This document shows positions 46,287-57,539 of a stretch of DNA of 64,000 nucleotides, piece after piece (the first letter of the stretch is position 1; every line of letters starts with the position of its first letter). The stretch spans positions 3,728,472 through 3,792,471 of the forward strand of contig BCIA01000005.1 of the NCBI GenBank assembly GCA_001599815.1, given 5' to 3'. The position numbers were made by a program, and so were the translations under genes. The notes under the pieces are model-generated. The model made no database searches. It was not told where the DNA came from and saw only the letters and a list, made by a program, of their open reading frames with translations. The stretch comes from Furcasterigmium furcatum (taxonomy: Eukaryota > Ascomycota > Sordariomycetes > Glomerellales > Plectosphaerellaceae).

Positions 46287-47546
46287 ATGGCCTCTCCCCG
46301 TAAGCAAGACCACTTTCCCGTCAATCACATGCTCGTTGCCCCCGGGCTGTGATGGAGGCTCCTCGCTAACGCGCGCGCCGTCGCCGACAGAGAAGATCAG
46401 CACTCCCATCACGGAGATGTTCGGCATCAAGCACCCCGTGCTGCTGGCCGGTATGAACGTCGCCGCCGGCCCCAAGCTCGCTGCCGCCGTCACCAACGCC
46501 GGCGGCCTCGGCGTCATTGGCGGTGTCGGCTACACCCCCGACATGCTCAAGGAGCAGATTGCAGAGCTCAAGGAGCACCTGAATGACAAGAACGCACCCT
46601 TCGGTGTCGATCTGCTGCTCCCTCAGGTCGGCGGCAGCGCCCGCAAGACCAAGTAAGCCGGCCACCCCAGTCTAGGTAGTCAAATGACCAACAGCTGACC
46701 CTCGTGCCCTCCAGCTACGACTACACCAAGGGCAAGCTCGCCGAGATGGTTGAGATCATCATCGAGTCCGGCGCCAAGCTGTTCGTCTCTGCCGTCGGCG
46801 TCCCCCCTAAGGCCGTCGTCGATAGGCTGCACTCCGCCGGCGTCTTCTACATGAACATGATCGGCCACCCTAAGCACGTGAAGAAGTGCCTCGACCTCGG
46901 CGTCGATATCATCTGCGCCCAGGGAGGCGAGGGCGGCGGCCACACCGGCGATGTCCCCACCACCGTCCTCATCCCCGCCGTCGTCGACCTCTGCAAGGGC
47001 CACAAGTCCCCCGTCACCGGCAAGCCCGTCCAGGTCGTCGCCGCCGGCGGCATCCACAACGGCCAGCTCCTCGCCGCCTCCCTTATGATGGGCGCCGGCG
47101 CCGTCTGGGTCGGCACCCGCTTCATCCTGACCGACGAGGCCGGCGCCCCTGAGTCCCACAAGGAGGCCGTCCGCACCGCCGGCCACGACGACAACGTCCG
47201 CACCGTCATCTTCACGGGCCGCCCCATGCGCGTCCGCAACAACCCCTGGATCGACAACTGGGAGAAGGAGCGCCAGCAGGAGATCAAGGAGCTCACCGCC
47301 AAGGGCGTCATCCCCTACGAGGCTGATCTCGAGAAGATCATGGCTGAGCAGGACGCCAAGGAGGCCCGCGGCGAGACCACCGACGACGACGCCGACGACA
47401 TCTTCGACCAGTTCCGCCCCCTCCTCATGGGCAAGGCCGCCGCTGTCGTCAACGAGCAAAAGTCCGCAAAGGCCGTCGTCGACGAGTTCGTCGACGACGC
47501 CGTCACCTGGATCAACAAGGGCAAGGGCATGATTTCCAAGCTGTAG
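46287..47546 (+). CDS. Nitronate monooxygenase (2-nitropropane dioxygenase family)
   Basis: FMN enzyme that oxidises toxic alkyl nitronates such as propionate 3-nitronate. Three exons (46287-46299, 46391-46652, 46715-47546) give 368 residues; exon 1 is only 13 nt and is supported by the phase-correct join MASPQKISTPITEMF. TIM-barrel landmarks: ITEMFGIKHPVLLAGM at the start, AVTNAGGLGVIGG, the histidine-bearing AQGGEGGGHTGDV near the active site, and the phosphate-binding VVAAGGIHNGQ and GAGAVWVGTRFI. Codon use is strongly C-ending (ggc, gcc, gtc), more so than neighbouring genes, which suggests high expression. The charged C-terminus (EKIMAEQDAKEARGETTDDD) is longer than in bacterial relatives. 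No signal or membrane segment, so cytosolic or mitochondrial. Confidence 0.93.
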
Positions 47547-48068
47547 ATTGTCGGGGGGCGCAAAATTGGAAAGGGGCTAGAAATAATCGCCAGCGGATAT
47601 ACGGCTTGAGTGGGAGCCGATCTGGTGTATTTCGACATGTATTTTATCAGCATATTTCTGAGCATAGGTCCTGGAATGACATTTGACGACGTTTGAAGAA
47701 CTTCATATCATCCTTATCTTGCAGCAGGCTTCTTCTCCGTCACACACGCGAGCACTTGAGTACAATATCACCAAGATGGTCGAATCCGCCACGTGAAAAA
47801 AGAAGTAGCTCATTGTATACCTAACCAGATTAACTGAAGCCGATGCGCCCCCCCGGATGGAGCAAGACCTTGCACCTGTACGCATGCTTCAAGAGTCTTG
47901 ACTCGCGTTTCACTCTATGGACGTCCCCCCTCTCCTGTGTTGCTTTTGGCCTGCCTGGGGAAGGCGATGCTGCCTCCATGCCCTCCACGTGCGCCTCCAT
48001 AGATGGCCCCCGGCGCCCGGGACGTTCCCCCCACGATCCAAATTGAATATCCCACGGATACTTCCCGC
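47547..48068. other. Intergenic region between convergent genes
   Basis: It contains the 3' ends of nitronate monooxygenase and the ArfGAP. Nothing else was seen. Confidence 0.5.
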
Positions 48069-49747
48069 TTAGTTGCCGAGGTAGGAGCGGATGGCGTTCT
48101 GCAGCTTTCCGCTCACCTCGCCAGCCATGTGGCCGAGGTTCTCAAGATCGTCGCCGGCGGTGATGCCGAACTTGCGGATGAAATCCTTGGCCGCAGACTC
48201 AAGGTCGCCGTAGTCCTCGGTAGCCTCCTCCTCGGGCCGGCCGAAGTACGCGTTGGACGAAATGGACGTGGCGCCCTCGAAGCCTTGGAGGCGCGTCTTG
48301 GCCTCCGCCTGCGCATTGGGGTCGAAGGAGCCCTTGCCGAAGAACTCGTCCGAGGAGATGCCCTTCTGGCTACCGAACTTGTTGCGGGCGTACTTCTCGT
48401 CGTCGTCTGGGCAGGGAGTTAGCAAAAGAAACAGCCATCAACACGCGAAAAACCATGACTGACCCTCGACAGCGGACTTGATGGGTCCAACCGATCCGAA
48501 ACCGCCAGCGGCCGCAGCAGCCTTCTTAGGCGCAGGCTTGGCGCCGCCGACCTGGCCGAAGCCCAGTCGGGCAACACCCATGCCGAGACGCTCCATCTCG
48601 GCGTTGGACTTCTGTCTGGTATGGCTTGAGGAACCATAGCCACCCTTGGGGCTCACTGGCGTAGGAGAGGCAATGGTCGAGGCCTCAACGCTGGTCTTCT
48701 TCTCAGCCTCGTCCTCCGCTTCTGGGTCGTAACCCAGCTTCTCAATACGCTCGGCCTCCTCCTTTGCCCGCTTCTCGGCCTCGTCAAAGTCGATGAGGTC
48801 GGCGGTGACCTTCTTTGCGCCCAGCTTCGGGGCCTTCTTGGCTCCGAGGACGTTGGCCTTGCGGGGCCCGCCGGCAGCGCCGGTCTTGCGCAGCGCTGCG
48901 GAGGAGGTGATACGGCTCGCTGCAGGCTTGGATTCGGTAGCTGAATCTGGCTTGGCCAGGGGCGACGCGGATCGCGAGATATCCTTGGCCGTGCCGTTGC
49001 CAGCGGCCAGGGGAGATGACGTACGGCCGACGACGGGAGGTGTGCTGGTTCGGGAAATGGGCGGCGTGGGCTTCTTGATGGTTGGCTTGTCCCAGGATGA
49101 GAAGAAGTCGTCGTCCTCTGCGGCAGGGGTGCTGTCGTCTTCACCAACAACATCGGACAGGTCGACTTCGCCAGGGAATCTGCGCACCATGGTTAGCAAC
49201 GGGGGACATAAACGAGGGACGTGATGCTGCATACTCCTTAGCATCCCTGGCTGCCCGCCTCTTCAGCTCCTCCTTGTACTTCGTGGCCGCATTGGATTGG
49301 TACTTGGTCTTTGGGTCCTTGCTGTTGAGGGCAGCGGTGCCACCGTTTTGCTGGAAGAACTTGGTCGCCGATTCGTTACCCCCCACCTTCATCAATCGCA
49401 ACTGATCCCATTGCCATTCTGCGGAGTTGTGAGCTGAGAGCTTGTGTGGGCTGGTTAGGTAGGCGACATACGGTCAAGGTTGGTCGATCGGACGAATGAG
49501 ATATGGACACCGAGGTTGCGATGGTTCGAGGAGCAGTCAAGGCACAGATAGATGGCGAAAGGAACAGATGTCCAGGTCGGATACTTTGCGCCGCAATCAA
49601 AGCAGACCTATGAATCAAGAATGTCGGTCAGCAATCCCATGTCCCGCACGACGAACGAGCCGAGGATGGACGTGCCTTGTTGGGCCCCTGTGACTTGAGC
49701 TTCTCAAAGAGCTTGAGCGACTGCTGCTTAGACGCAAGTGCGCTCAT
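48069..49747 (-). CDS. ArfGAP, Glo3/ArfGAP2-3 type
   Basis: GTPase-activating protein for Arf1 in COPI retrograde transport from Golgi to ER. Five exons (49747-49676, 49607-49472, 49418-49235, 49179-48464, 48406-48069) give 481 residues. The ArfGAP zinc finger is CX2CX16CX2C at Cys26, Cys29, Cys46 and Cys49, with the catalytic arginine in NHRNLGVHISFVRS at ~54. The middle is Ser/Thr/Pro-rich, with a conserved KVTADLIDFDEAEKRAKEEAERI segment. The C-terminus carries the Glo3-type motif region: KFGSQKGISSDEFFGKGSFDP, FEGATSISSNAYFGR, then an amphipathic end SGKLQNAIRSYLGN. These ISS repeats identify Glo3 rather than Gcs1. Intron 1 (49608-49675) uses a GC donor (AAG/GCACGT). The gene shares a 392-bp divergent promoter with tim21. 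Confidence 0.92.
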
Positions 49748-50139
49748 CTTGACGGCAGAAACAGAAAGGAGCGTAGTGTTCTGGCGGAGGCGGTCTGCGC
49801 GATGCGCTCGGCTGTTGGTGTTTCTTCAGGGAGGAAAGGGATACTCGGGAGAGGCGATGCGATAGTGAGAGCCGCTCCGTGTCCAAAAGTTCAGGAGGTC
49901 CTGCCACTCCTTGAAGTGGGGGCGGTCAAAGAGCGCTAGTGCGATTGCGGTATGGTCCCTCGCCCCTCTACCAAGGCGGTCACGAGCGGCATTGTTTCCA
50001 ATCCTCAGAGGCGGGAGGGCGAGCTCGGGATAGCTTCCTTCAACATTGAGAGCCCGACTGCCCGACCATTCTTCTCCGTGTCCTTTCTCTCAGAAATTGC
50101 TCTATTTCTGGGCGTAATGGCCGACACTAGATCGCCAGG
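49748..50139. promoter_or_regulatory. Divergent promoter of the ArfGAP and Tim21 genes
   Basis: Only 392 bp separate the two start codons. The space must hold both promoters and both leaders. No TATA box is obvious. Confidence 0.5.
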
Positions 50140-51014
50140 ATGAAATTCTCTAGCAGCGCCCTCGCAATCCGTGCTCCGACAGCATTCAATGCCAGTCCCC
50201 AGCAGCTCCGACCATTCTTCTTCCAACGACACTATGCGACTCAGACCAGTCTGGGCACCACGCCGAAAGGCCCGAAGAGGAGGAAGGTGACGCCGTTCAA
50301 TGACGATGGACAAGTTCCCTGGTCCGAGCTCTCGGCCGGAGAGAAGGCCAGCAGGGCCACGCAGCAGAGCTTCAACTTTGGCATGATCATGGTTGGCATC
50401 GTGCTGACGGTAAGACACTCCGGCGCCTTAGTTCAGTGTACGCTGCGCTGTACCTCACGATGTCTAACTGAGTGTAATAGGGAGGCGTAAGCTACTATCT
50501 ATGGACCGACGTTTTCTCTCCCGACAGCAAGACGGTTCACTTCAACCGCGTAGTCGACAGGATCAAGGTGGACGAAAGATGCCTCGAGGTTCTCGGAGAC
50601 GCAAAGAAGATCTCAGCGCATGGAGACGAGACGTACAACAAGTGGAGGAGGTCCCGCCCAATTGCGTATGTTGACCCTGCAGCATGGTCAAGATGAAGCA
50701 CGTGCCTAACCCACACAGATCAACCACGACTACTGATGCCAAGGGCAACGACCACTTCTATATGAACTTCTACGTATGAATCTCCCGTTGTCGGTCGGCT
50801 TTGGACTATGCTCACAATCTTCCAGGTCGAGGGGCCCTTGAACAGAGGGCGTGTGTATCTGCACATGATCAGGCCCAAGGGCCACGGCGACTATGAGTAC
50901 AAGTACCTCTATGTTGACGTCCGCGGCCACCAACGGATCTATCTCGAGAATGCGGACACAAACCCGAAGAACCCCAACAAGTCTATGAAATTTTTGGGCA
51001 TCAACTGGGGCTAA
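50140..51014 (+). CDS. Mitochondrial inner-membrane import subunit Tim21
   Basis: TIM23-complex subunit that contacts the outer-membrane TOM complex and links import to the respiratory chain. Four exons (50140-50409, 50481-50665, 50719-50773, 50826-51014) give 232 residues. The N-terminus MKFSSSALAIRAPTAFNASPQQLRPFFFQRHYATQ is a classical presequence, with RHYATQ close to the likely cleavage site. A single TM segment (MIMVGIVLTGGVSYYLW, ~82-98) is cut by the first intron. The intermembrane-space domain follows: FNRVVDRIKVDERCLEVLGDAKKISAHGDE, FYMNFYVEGPLNRGRVYLHMIRP, YKYLYVDVRGHQRIYLEN. This order and the length match fungal Tim21. Short introns of 52-71 nt are typical here. Confidence 0.93.
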
Positions 51015-51966
51015 ATGTACAACATGGATATTACTATGAGATGTTCGGCATACCCTCAGATGGAGATCATTCCTCCTGGGTTGGAACGTGTACAATATTG
51101 ATTTCGGGCCCCCCGGGGAGCCTATATGTGCTTCTTGCATCACCATGCGTTGAACGACCATAGTCATTCTTGCTCGAGTTCTCCTCGCAATGTCTGCCTT
51201 TGTGTGTCTGCGCTTGTGTACTTCAATGAGGAGCGAGCCGACTTGCTTCCGGCACTATGTAAGTAGTCGGCCGATTTCAGTCACCTCATCGTCCGTTCCG
51301 ACAAACTTGTCTCATAATGTTTCCAAGGCGCTGGGCGAGCATCGTGAGGGGCCTCTTCTCCAGGGGTTTGTCTCGCATCGGCCTCCTCCACGACCCAAGG
51401 AATCGCAGCTGACACGGAGAGCCGTGTGATGGGGCGACTAGCGAGTCAACGATCAGCTCCCCAAGCTCCCCCGCCCTGCAAGTCCAGCCAGAAAAAGCCA
51501 AGCTCATGGTGCGGGCCTCCTCGTGCTAAGGGGCAGGTGGATTTTGAACGGAGGTCTAACGGCAGTTTCAATTCAGCACCAAATCGGCGAGTATCTGCCG
51601 AGATACACCAAGGAATGAAAGGTAGGCACTCGCCAGGAGAGTCTACCTACACTACCAAAAATGCACCAGAGATGACCAACATGGCGTTTTTCTCTTTTCA
51701 CTTTTTTTTTCTTCTTCTTTACATTGATGTCATTTATGCTGGTGCGCTGGCACTCTGTTGATCCATGGATCGATCCTTGACATCGGTGAGTGCTAGCAGC
51801 CTGTGTGAAAATGGCCTGTGCCCGGTTAGTATCTAGTCATCCGCGCCCCTGTCTGGGTTTCACTGGACAACACGGTCCCCTGAGGAGCCGCCAATGCACA
51901 ACTCATCCTCCCCTCTCCATCGGTCTTGCCTGCTGCCGGGGACCGGGAACACATGATTGACAAACA
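51015..51966. other. Intergenic region, promoter of the SLC35C2-like gene
   Basis: Tandem + strand genes flank it. A T-rich run at about 51690-51720 and CT-rich sequence before the next ATG are seen; no gene is recognised. Confidence 0.5.
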
Positions 51967-53961
51967 ATGTTTCCCTCTTCCGCTCCTTTGCCTTCTGCTT
52001 CTTCCTCGTCCGCCTCCCCTCCTTCCGCCCTCGATCCAACTCCCAACGCTCGACGCGCCTCCCTAGCACTCCCCGACGAGGACGACCCGGACGACGACAT
52101 TCCCCTTCTACACCACGAGCTCCATCCCACCGCCTCGGCTCACGCGACCTCCTCGGATGCCCTCGACCCACGTAGCTCCCCCGCAACTACCCGTCCCGAC
52201 TCCTCGCCGGCCGACGACATCGAGATGGAGCCCATGAAGGGCGCCGGCCACCGCAGGCGCCGCAGCAGTCTCATGCAGAGCGTTGGATCCATCAACCTCG
52301 ATCGGACCTCCCGCCCACGCGCTCCCTCCCTGCGCAATGGCAACGCCGGCCTCCCCGAGGAGTCCAAGATCGACGAGGACACCCCCGAGAACTTGCCCTC
52401 CAGTTCAGCAGACCCAGAAGCAGACGACAGCTTCTCGGACGAAGACCTCCACGACGATGAGGAGACGGGCCTGACGAAAAAGGATAAGCGGCGAAAGGAC
52501 CAGAAGAAGCGACGAAATACGCAACTAGACCAGCGAATAGCACGTGGAGGCGACATTACAGCGGAAGAAAAGAAAGAGGCAGACCAGAACGTGGTGAAGA
52601 AGCTCGTCATCAACGCATCCCTGATTTTGCTGTGGTACATCTTTTCGTTGAGCATCTCACTGGTAAGCTCCTACTTCACCTGGCCACAGGATAGTCACAG
52701 GCCAATGGCATATCATCCGTGACAGAAGCTGACGTTCGTCTCCGCAGTATAACAAATGGATGTTCGACAAGGACAGGCTCAACTTTGCCTTCCCCCTATT
52801 CACGACATCCTGTCATATGCTGGTGCAATTCGCCCTCGCATCCTTAGTCCTCTGGCTGATTCCCTCATTACGGCCCCAGAATGCGGTGCACAACTCGGAT
52901 TTGGGCCGCTCCCGGCACGAGACAGGACCCGAACGTCCCCTAATGACGAAATTCTTCTATTTCACCCGCATCGGCCCCTGCGGTCTTGCCACGGGACTCG
53001 ATATTGGCTTGGGCAACATGTCTCTCAAGTTCATCACTCTCACCTTTTACAGTACGTCAGAATTGTCCTTGCGATGTGTGCCCGACTTTAGTGCTGATTA
53101 TCTGTAGCGATGTGTAAATCCTCGTCACTCGCTTTTGTCCTCATGTTCGCATTCCTGTTTAGGTTAGAAACGCCGACATGGAGGCTGGTCGCCATCATCG
53201 CCACCATGACTGCCGGCGTCATTCTCATGGTCTCCGGCGAGGTCGAGTTCAAAATTGGCGGGTTCGCCCTCGTCATCTCAGCCGCCTTCTTCTCCGGTTT
53301 CCGCTGGGGTCTCACCCAGATCCTGCTCCTGCGCAACCCTGCCACCTCGAACCCGTTCTCCAGCATCTTTTTCCTTGCTCCGGTCATGTTCGTCATTCTC
53401 CTGATCATCGCCATTCCCGTAGAGGGCGTCCCTGCTCTCATCGAAGGCCTCCGGGTCCTCCTTGAAGCCTGGGGCCCCGTCATGACCCCCCTGTTCCTAC
53501 TCTTCCCCGGTTGCATCGCCTTCCTGATGACCGCTTCCGAATTCGCCCTCCTGCAGCGCACCTCCGTTGTCACGCTCTCGATTGCCGGCATCTTCAAGGA
53601 AGTCGTCACGATCTCCGCCGCCGCTCTCGTGTTCGAAGACCGCCTGACTCCGGTCAACGCAATCGGTCTCGTCACGACCATGCTCGCTATCATCACCTAC
53701 AACTACATCAAGATCACCAAGATGCGCGAGGAAGCCCAGCAGGACGTCCACCGTGGGCACATGGAAGTCAATGGCTCCAGCGCCAGCGGCAGCGACAACG
53801 AAGACAGCTCGGGCGAAGACGCGGGTTTGCTCGGCCGCGGCAGCGCCGAGTATGAGGACAATCTTGTCACCGTCGATGGCGACATCCTACCGAACCCGGC
53901 TCAGGAGGCGTACCAGGAGGCGCAGGACTCCAGAAACGCGCAGGCTCATCGGGCTAATTAG
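51967..53961 (+). CDS. Triose-phosphate/nucleotide-sugar transporter family protein, SLC35C2/Ymd8-like
   Basis: Drug/metabolite-transporter superfamily carrier, probably in Golgi or early secretory membranes. Three exons (51967-52662, 52748-53051, 53108-53961) give 617 residues. The first ~210 are disordered and Ser/Pro/Asp-rich, with a charged run (KKDKRRKDQKKRRN) before TM1. The TPT signature follows: WYIFSLSISLYNKWMFDKDRLNFAFPLF, then GLDIGLGNMSLKFITLTFYTMCKSSSLAFVLMFAFLFRLE. Later TM segments include LVISAAFFSGFRWGLTQILL, typical of the SLC35C2 branch. The C-terminus is acidic and soluble (SDNEDSSGEDAGLL). Length exceeds mammalian SLC35C2 because of the N- and C-terminal extensions. The transported sugar nucleotide or phosphate cannot be inferred. 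Confidence 0.9.
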
Positions 53962-54381
53962 GTTGCCCCCTGGGTGCGTGGACGCATCATCTCGGCTTAT
54001 ATAATCTCTCCTTTTTGACGTTTTGTTTCAGCGAGCATATTAAGGTACATCTTGGTCAGGATAAGTAAAGGAGGCGGTGGCTCGGGCCACGTCTTGTAAG
54101 AGAAACTCGGCGGGGAGCAGAGGTTGTAGGAAATGGGAAGACTCCGAGTGCTACCGCCTCAGGCGGTCGATGATACCCCGAAAGGAATTGGAGAATATAC
54201 ACAGAGATACTGGGCTCTGACAACTGAAATCGAATTATCATTCGTGTGACTCTGCCAGGGTATGACCACCGAAACTCCAGACGCCGACTATGGCTTGGGA
54301 CCGTGGGATCGATGCCTACTCTCAGGCTGCCCGTTGCCCATGAAGAACTGATGGTACTAAGATGCTTGCCCAGAAGCTCGA
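53962..54381. other. Intergenic region between convergent genes
   Basis: The 3' regions of the transporter and the RNA-binding protein gene meet here. No other feature was seen. Confidence 0.5.
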
Positions 54382-55482
54382 TCAACCCAGCAGCTTCAGG
54401 CCGTTCTTCGTCTTCTGACCCGGCTTCGTGACGCCGCCGTGATGCACCGGTCCCAATCCGGGCTCATAACCTCCTCCGGAGCCGCCGCCGCCGCCACCTC
54501 CATTCCCGCTCTTATTCTTATTCTTCCCGTGCTGGTTCCTCCCGCCCTTTCCGTGCGTCTTATTGTTCGACACCTTGATCTCCGTGTTCGCCTTGCGCAC
54601 CACGACGGGGTGGCTCTGGATATACTTCCCGTTCATCTCCTTGGCGGCCTGGAAAAAGTCGTCGGCGTCCGAGAAGGCGACGAATCCGTAGCCCTTGGAC
54701 TTGCTGGTGCGCTTGTCACGAATGACGCGGGCCTTCTGTACGGATGTCCAGCGCGCGAAGGCCTTGAGGAGGGAGTCGTCTGTGACCTCACCGGCCAGGT
54801 TACCGACGAAGAGACGGAGGTGGGAGGGATCCCACTCGAGCAGGGAGTCGTCGGTCCACTTCTTGCCGCCGCCTTCGCGGACGACGGTCTTCTTCTTATC
54901 GGGTTGCTGGGAGGCCGCGAGGGCGGAGGCGTCGGGGGCACCGCCTGCTGAAGGAGCAGTTGTCGGGCCGGCGGTGATGGGGGCGCCGGGGGCCGGGGNG
55001 TCCTTGGTCGAGCTGTATGCGCTTTGCCACTGGGCTATCTGGGCGGCCATTTCGGGGTCGAACGACTCCTGCCCGGAGGATTGGCCGGCTTGCGCCGAGC
55101 CGGGCAAGGGGAAGGGGTTGCGGATTTGAGGCGCCGCGCCGTATGTGGTGTTCGGGGCGGCAGCATTGTAGCCGCTTGATTGATAGCTGGTTTGCTGGGG
55201 GTACTGGTAGGACGCCGAGCTCATGGAGGGAGGAGGTTGCGAGTACGACGAGTAGGAGGAGGGAGGGGCCGAGTACTGGCCCGGAGCGCCCGACGAGTTG
55301 GCGCCATAGCTGGAAGAAACTTGAGAAGGTGTGAAGGCTGGTTTGAAGGCCGACTTGAAGCCACCGCTGCTGCCGCCAGACACGCTCGGGGGTGGTGGGC
55401 GCGCGGGAAGAGATGGATGCGGCGAGTTGGTGTTGCTGCGCGAGGAGCCGTTTGAGGTACCTGGAGGGGGCGGGTAGGCCAT
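54382..55482 (-). CDS. RRM RNA-binding protein, RBM42-like
   Basis: A single exon of 366 residues from the ATG at 55482 (MAYPPPPGTSNGSS). The frame is open far upstream but has no better ATG. The N-terminal half is low-complexity Ser/Pro/Tyr/Gln/Gly, the kind often found in RNP granules. The segment KKKTVVREGGGKKWTDDSLLEWDPSHLRLFVGNL leads into one RRM (~218-295): RNP2 is RLFVGNL, RNP1 is KGYGFVAF. The pattern GNLAGEVTDDSLLKAFARW ... KARVIRDKRTSKSKGYGFVAFSDADDFFQAAKEMNGKYI matches RBM42, a splicing-associated protein. The tail is Lys/Asn/Gly-rich with a poly-Gly run and ends KTKNGLKLLG. One N base at 54999 leaves one residue undefined. Confidence 0.88.
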   Translation of the reverse strand: MAYPPPPGTSNGSSRSNTNSPHPSLPARPPPPSVSGGSSGGFKSAFKPAFTPSQVSSSYGANSSGAPGQYSAPPSSYSSYSQPPPSMSSASYQYPQQTSYQSSGYNAAAPNTTYGAAPQIRNPFPLPGSAQAGQSSGQESFDPEMAAQIAQWQSAYSSTKDXPAPGAPITAGPTTAPSAGGAPDASALAASQQPDKKKTVVREGGGKKWTDDSLLEWDPSHLRLFVGNLAGEVTDDSLLKAFARWTSVQKARVIRDKRTSKSKGYGFVAFSDADDFFQAAKEMNGKYIQSHPVVVRKANTEIKVSNNKTHGKGGRNQHGKNKNKSGNGGGGGGGSGGGYEPGLGPVHHGGVTKPGQKTKNGLKLLG

Positions 55483-57539
55483 GATGAATGAACTGCGGAT
55501 ATACAAGGCGCGTTGGCTTGTTGTGTGCTTGTCAAACGTACCTCTGAGCCGCAGTCTGCTCAAAGAGTGCCTTTTAGTAGTCACACGATATCCTTGAACT
55601 GCCACGCAGTCTCGAAGTTGCGCTTGGAGGGTGGTAGGCGGGTAAATGTTTTGAGGGGTCGACTTTGGCTTTGGAGTTTGGCTGGTGAGTGTTGAGGTTC
55701 GGAAGAGAGTCGCAGGCGACGGGACGTCTGAAAATATTAGGCTCCACCAGTCGAAGTCCTCAGCCTCGTTCCAGGTTCTCCAGCCACGGGAAGACCTCTC
55801 AGCCACGTTGGTCAAAACATTATTACATAAGCGGCAGAAAATTAAGCGGTGAATTCGAAGGTCTTTCGACGTACTGCTTACTAACAGGACGGGGAGCCCA
55901 GGGATAGGTACCGGGCGTGTCGGAAGAATTGGAGAGCGCGGGATTTTGGTTGCTGGGGTCAACATCGTACCTCCGTTCGCGTTCCGGGCCAGTCACCGGT
56001 TGGCGGCCGATTCATCGGGGCAGCCCATCATGGTCCCTCCTTTTGCGACATTTTCTCAACACTCAATAATCCCGTGTCGCCTTAGCGTGAAGCCGAGAAC
56101 CAGGACGTACCCGCCCAATTCGCCAACCCCCAAGGGTTGGGGGTCAGTGAATCTCCACGAGTCGGAGCGCGATTCGGGGAGAAGACCGCAATCTCTTGCG
56201 ATGCGGCGGGCGCTTGCTGTGGCTCGCCGCACTTACACCCGAACGCGCGGATATGTGTTGTCGGGGGACCTGATTCGGATGGGTCTGCCCAGTCGTCAAA
56301 AGTCCGGTGACGGAAATGCTGCGTACGAGTGGTACGGTGGCCCGAGATAGGAGGGAGGATGGAGGTGCAATACGACGCCTCACGCAGTCAATCAAGCCTG
56401 ACACGGCTCCTGCCTTCCAAGACCTCCTTGTTCGGCCTGGTACGGCGGTCCCTCGCTAGAAGTCAGCTCCATCGTCACCGAGGCCCGGACATCCGCCAGG
56501 ATACAGTGTGTCGTCCAATGTTTCACCGAGAACAGCTCCGACCTTTTCGCGGGCTGGGCCAGCCAGCCGGGTTTCGTGAAGGGCTTGTTGTGCCGGACGA
56601 AACATCCAAGATCAAGCGTGCTAGTACAATGTATCGGCCGGCTTGACCTTATGCCCGCGCATGGCATCAACAAATGTCCGGGGATTCAGTAAACAAGACC
56701 CCCAATATCCGTCCAGGCCAGGCTGTCCGGGAGTCGCAAGTCTCCCACTCTGCAACGCTCCAAGTGTGAGGCAGATACAGCCCAGCCAATGGGAGACGCT
56801 TGCCGAAGCCGATTCGGACCACGGAGCCCACGACGGCGATGCGAACGCACCCCTGGCCTGCCGCTACCCATTGTGAGGCCTGTGTTTGATCACCAGGGGG
56901 ACTAGGAACGCAGAAAATTCGAGAGAGAGGTCAAACGGCGATCGTGGGACGGGCTTGCCCCTCCTCTGACTCCGGCTGGGCCGAGTTAACGGTGTCTGTC
57001 TGTCTCTGCAAGCTCGAGCATTCTGATCTCTGGGGAGGAGGCCGAGATATACCATTGGGTGAGAGAGCGGTACGCGGCGTTGATGAATAAGACCACGGAT
57101 GCGGATTTCAAATGGAGTAATAGAAGCAGTCCAGAGAGCGCGGAGATGCCGTCATGAACGCCGGATCTGTCCAGGAGATGGCTCGCGGGCGCGGGATTCG
57201 TGAGTAAGTGCCCCGCCATCTAGCAAAAGGTGGGAAGCTTTGCCCCTCCAAAGCTGGGCGGCTGCGTCTGGGTCACTGTGCTCCGGCCGGACCCCCCGCC
57301 AGTCGGTCGCCCGCGATGATTGGGGGGTGGGCGCTCCTACCAAGTTGCTGTCACTAGGTTGGCCCCCCTCCAGCGTCGAACCTTCCTTCCTGGCTCCCTC
57401 ATCCCGTGTGGTCTGGCTTGCCTTTCCTTGCCCAATGCTCTGAATAAATATTGGGAACTTCCCCTCCTCCATCACCAATTCCCGCGAATTTCTCCTGTCC
57501 CCGTAACTTCAATCGGATCTCTCAGAACAAACCATCATC
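55483..57539. other. 2-kb intergenic region between divergent RBM42-like and 6PGDH genes
   Basis: It holds both promoters. The stretch before 57540 is CT-rich, as in many highly expressed fungal genes. ORFs here have no family resemblance. Confidence 0.5.

Noticed and set aside
46680..47459. Minus-strand ORF of 259 codons
   Set aside because: Antisense of nitronate monooxygenase; Val/Asp/Gly/Leu composition is a mirror of its codon bias.
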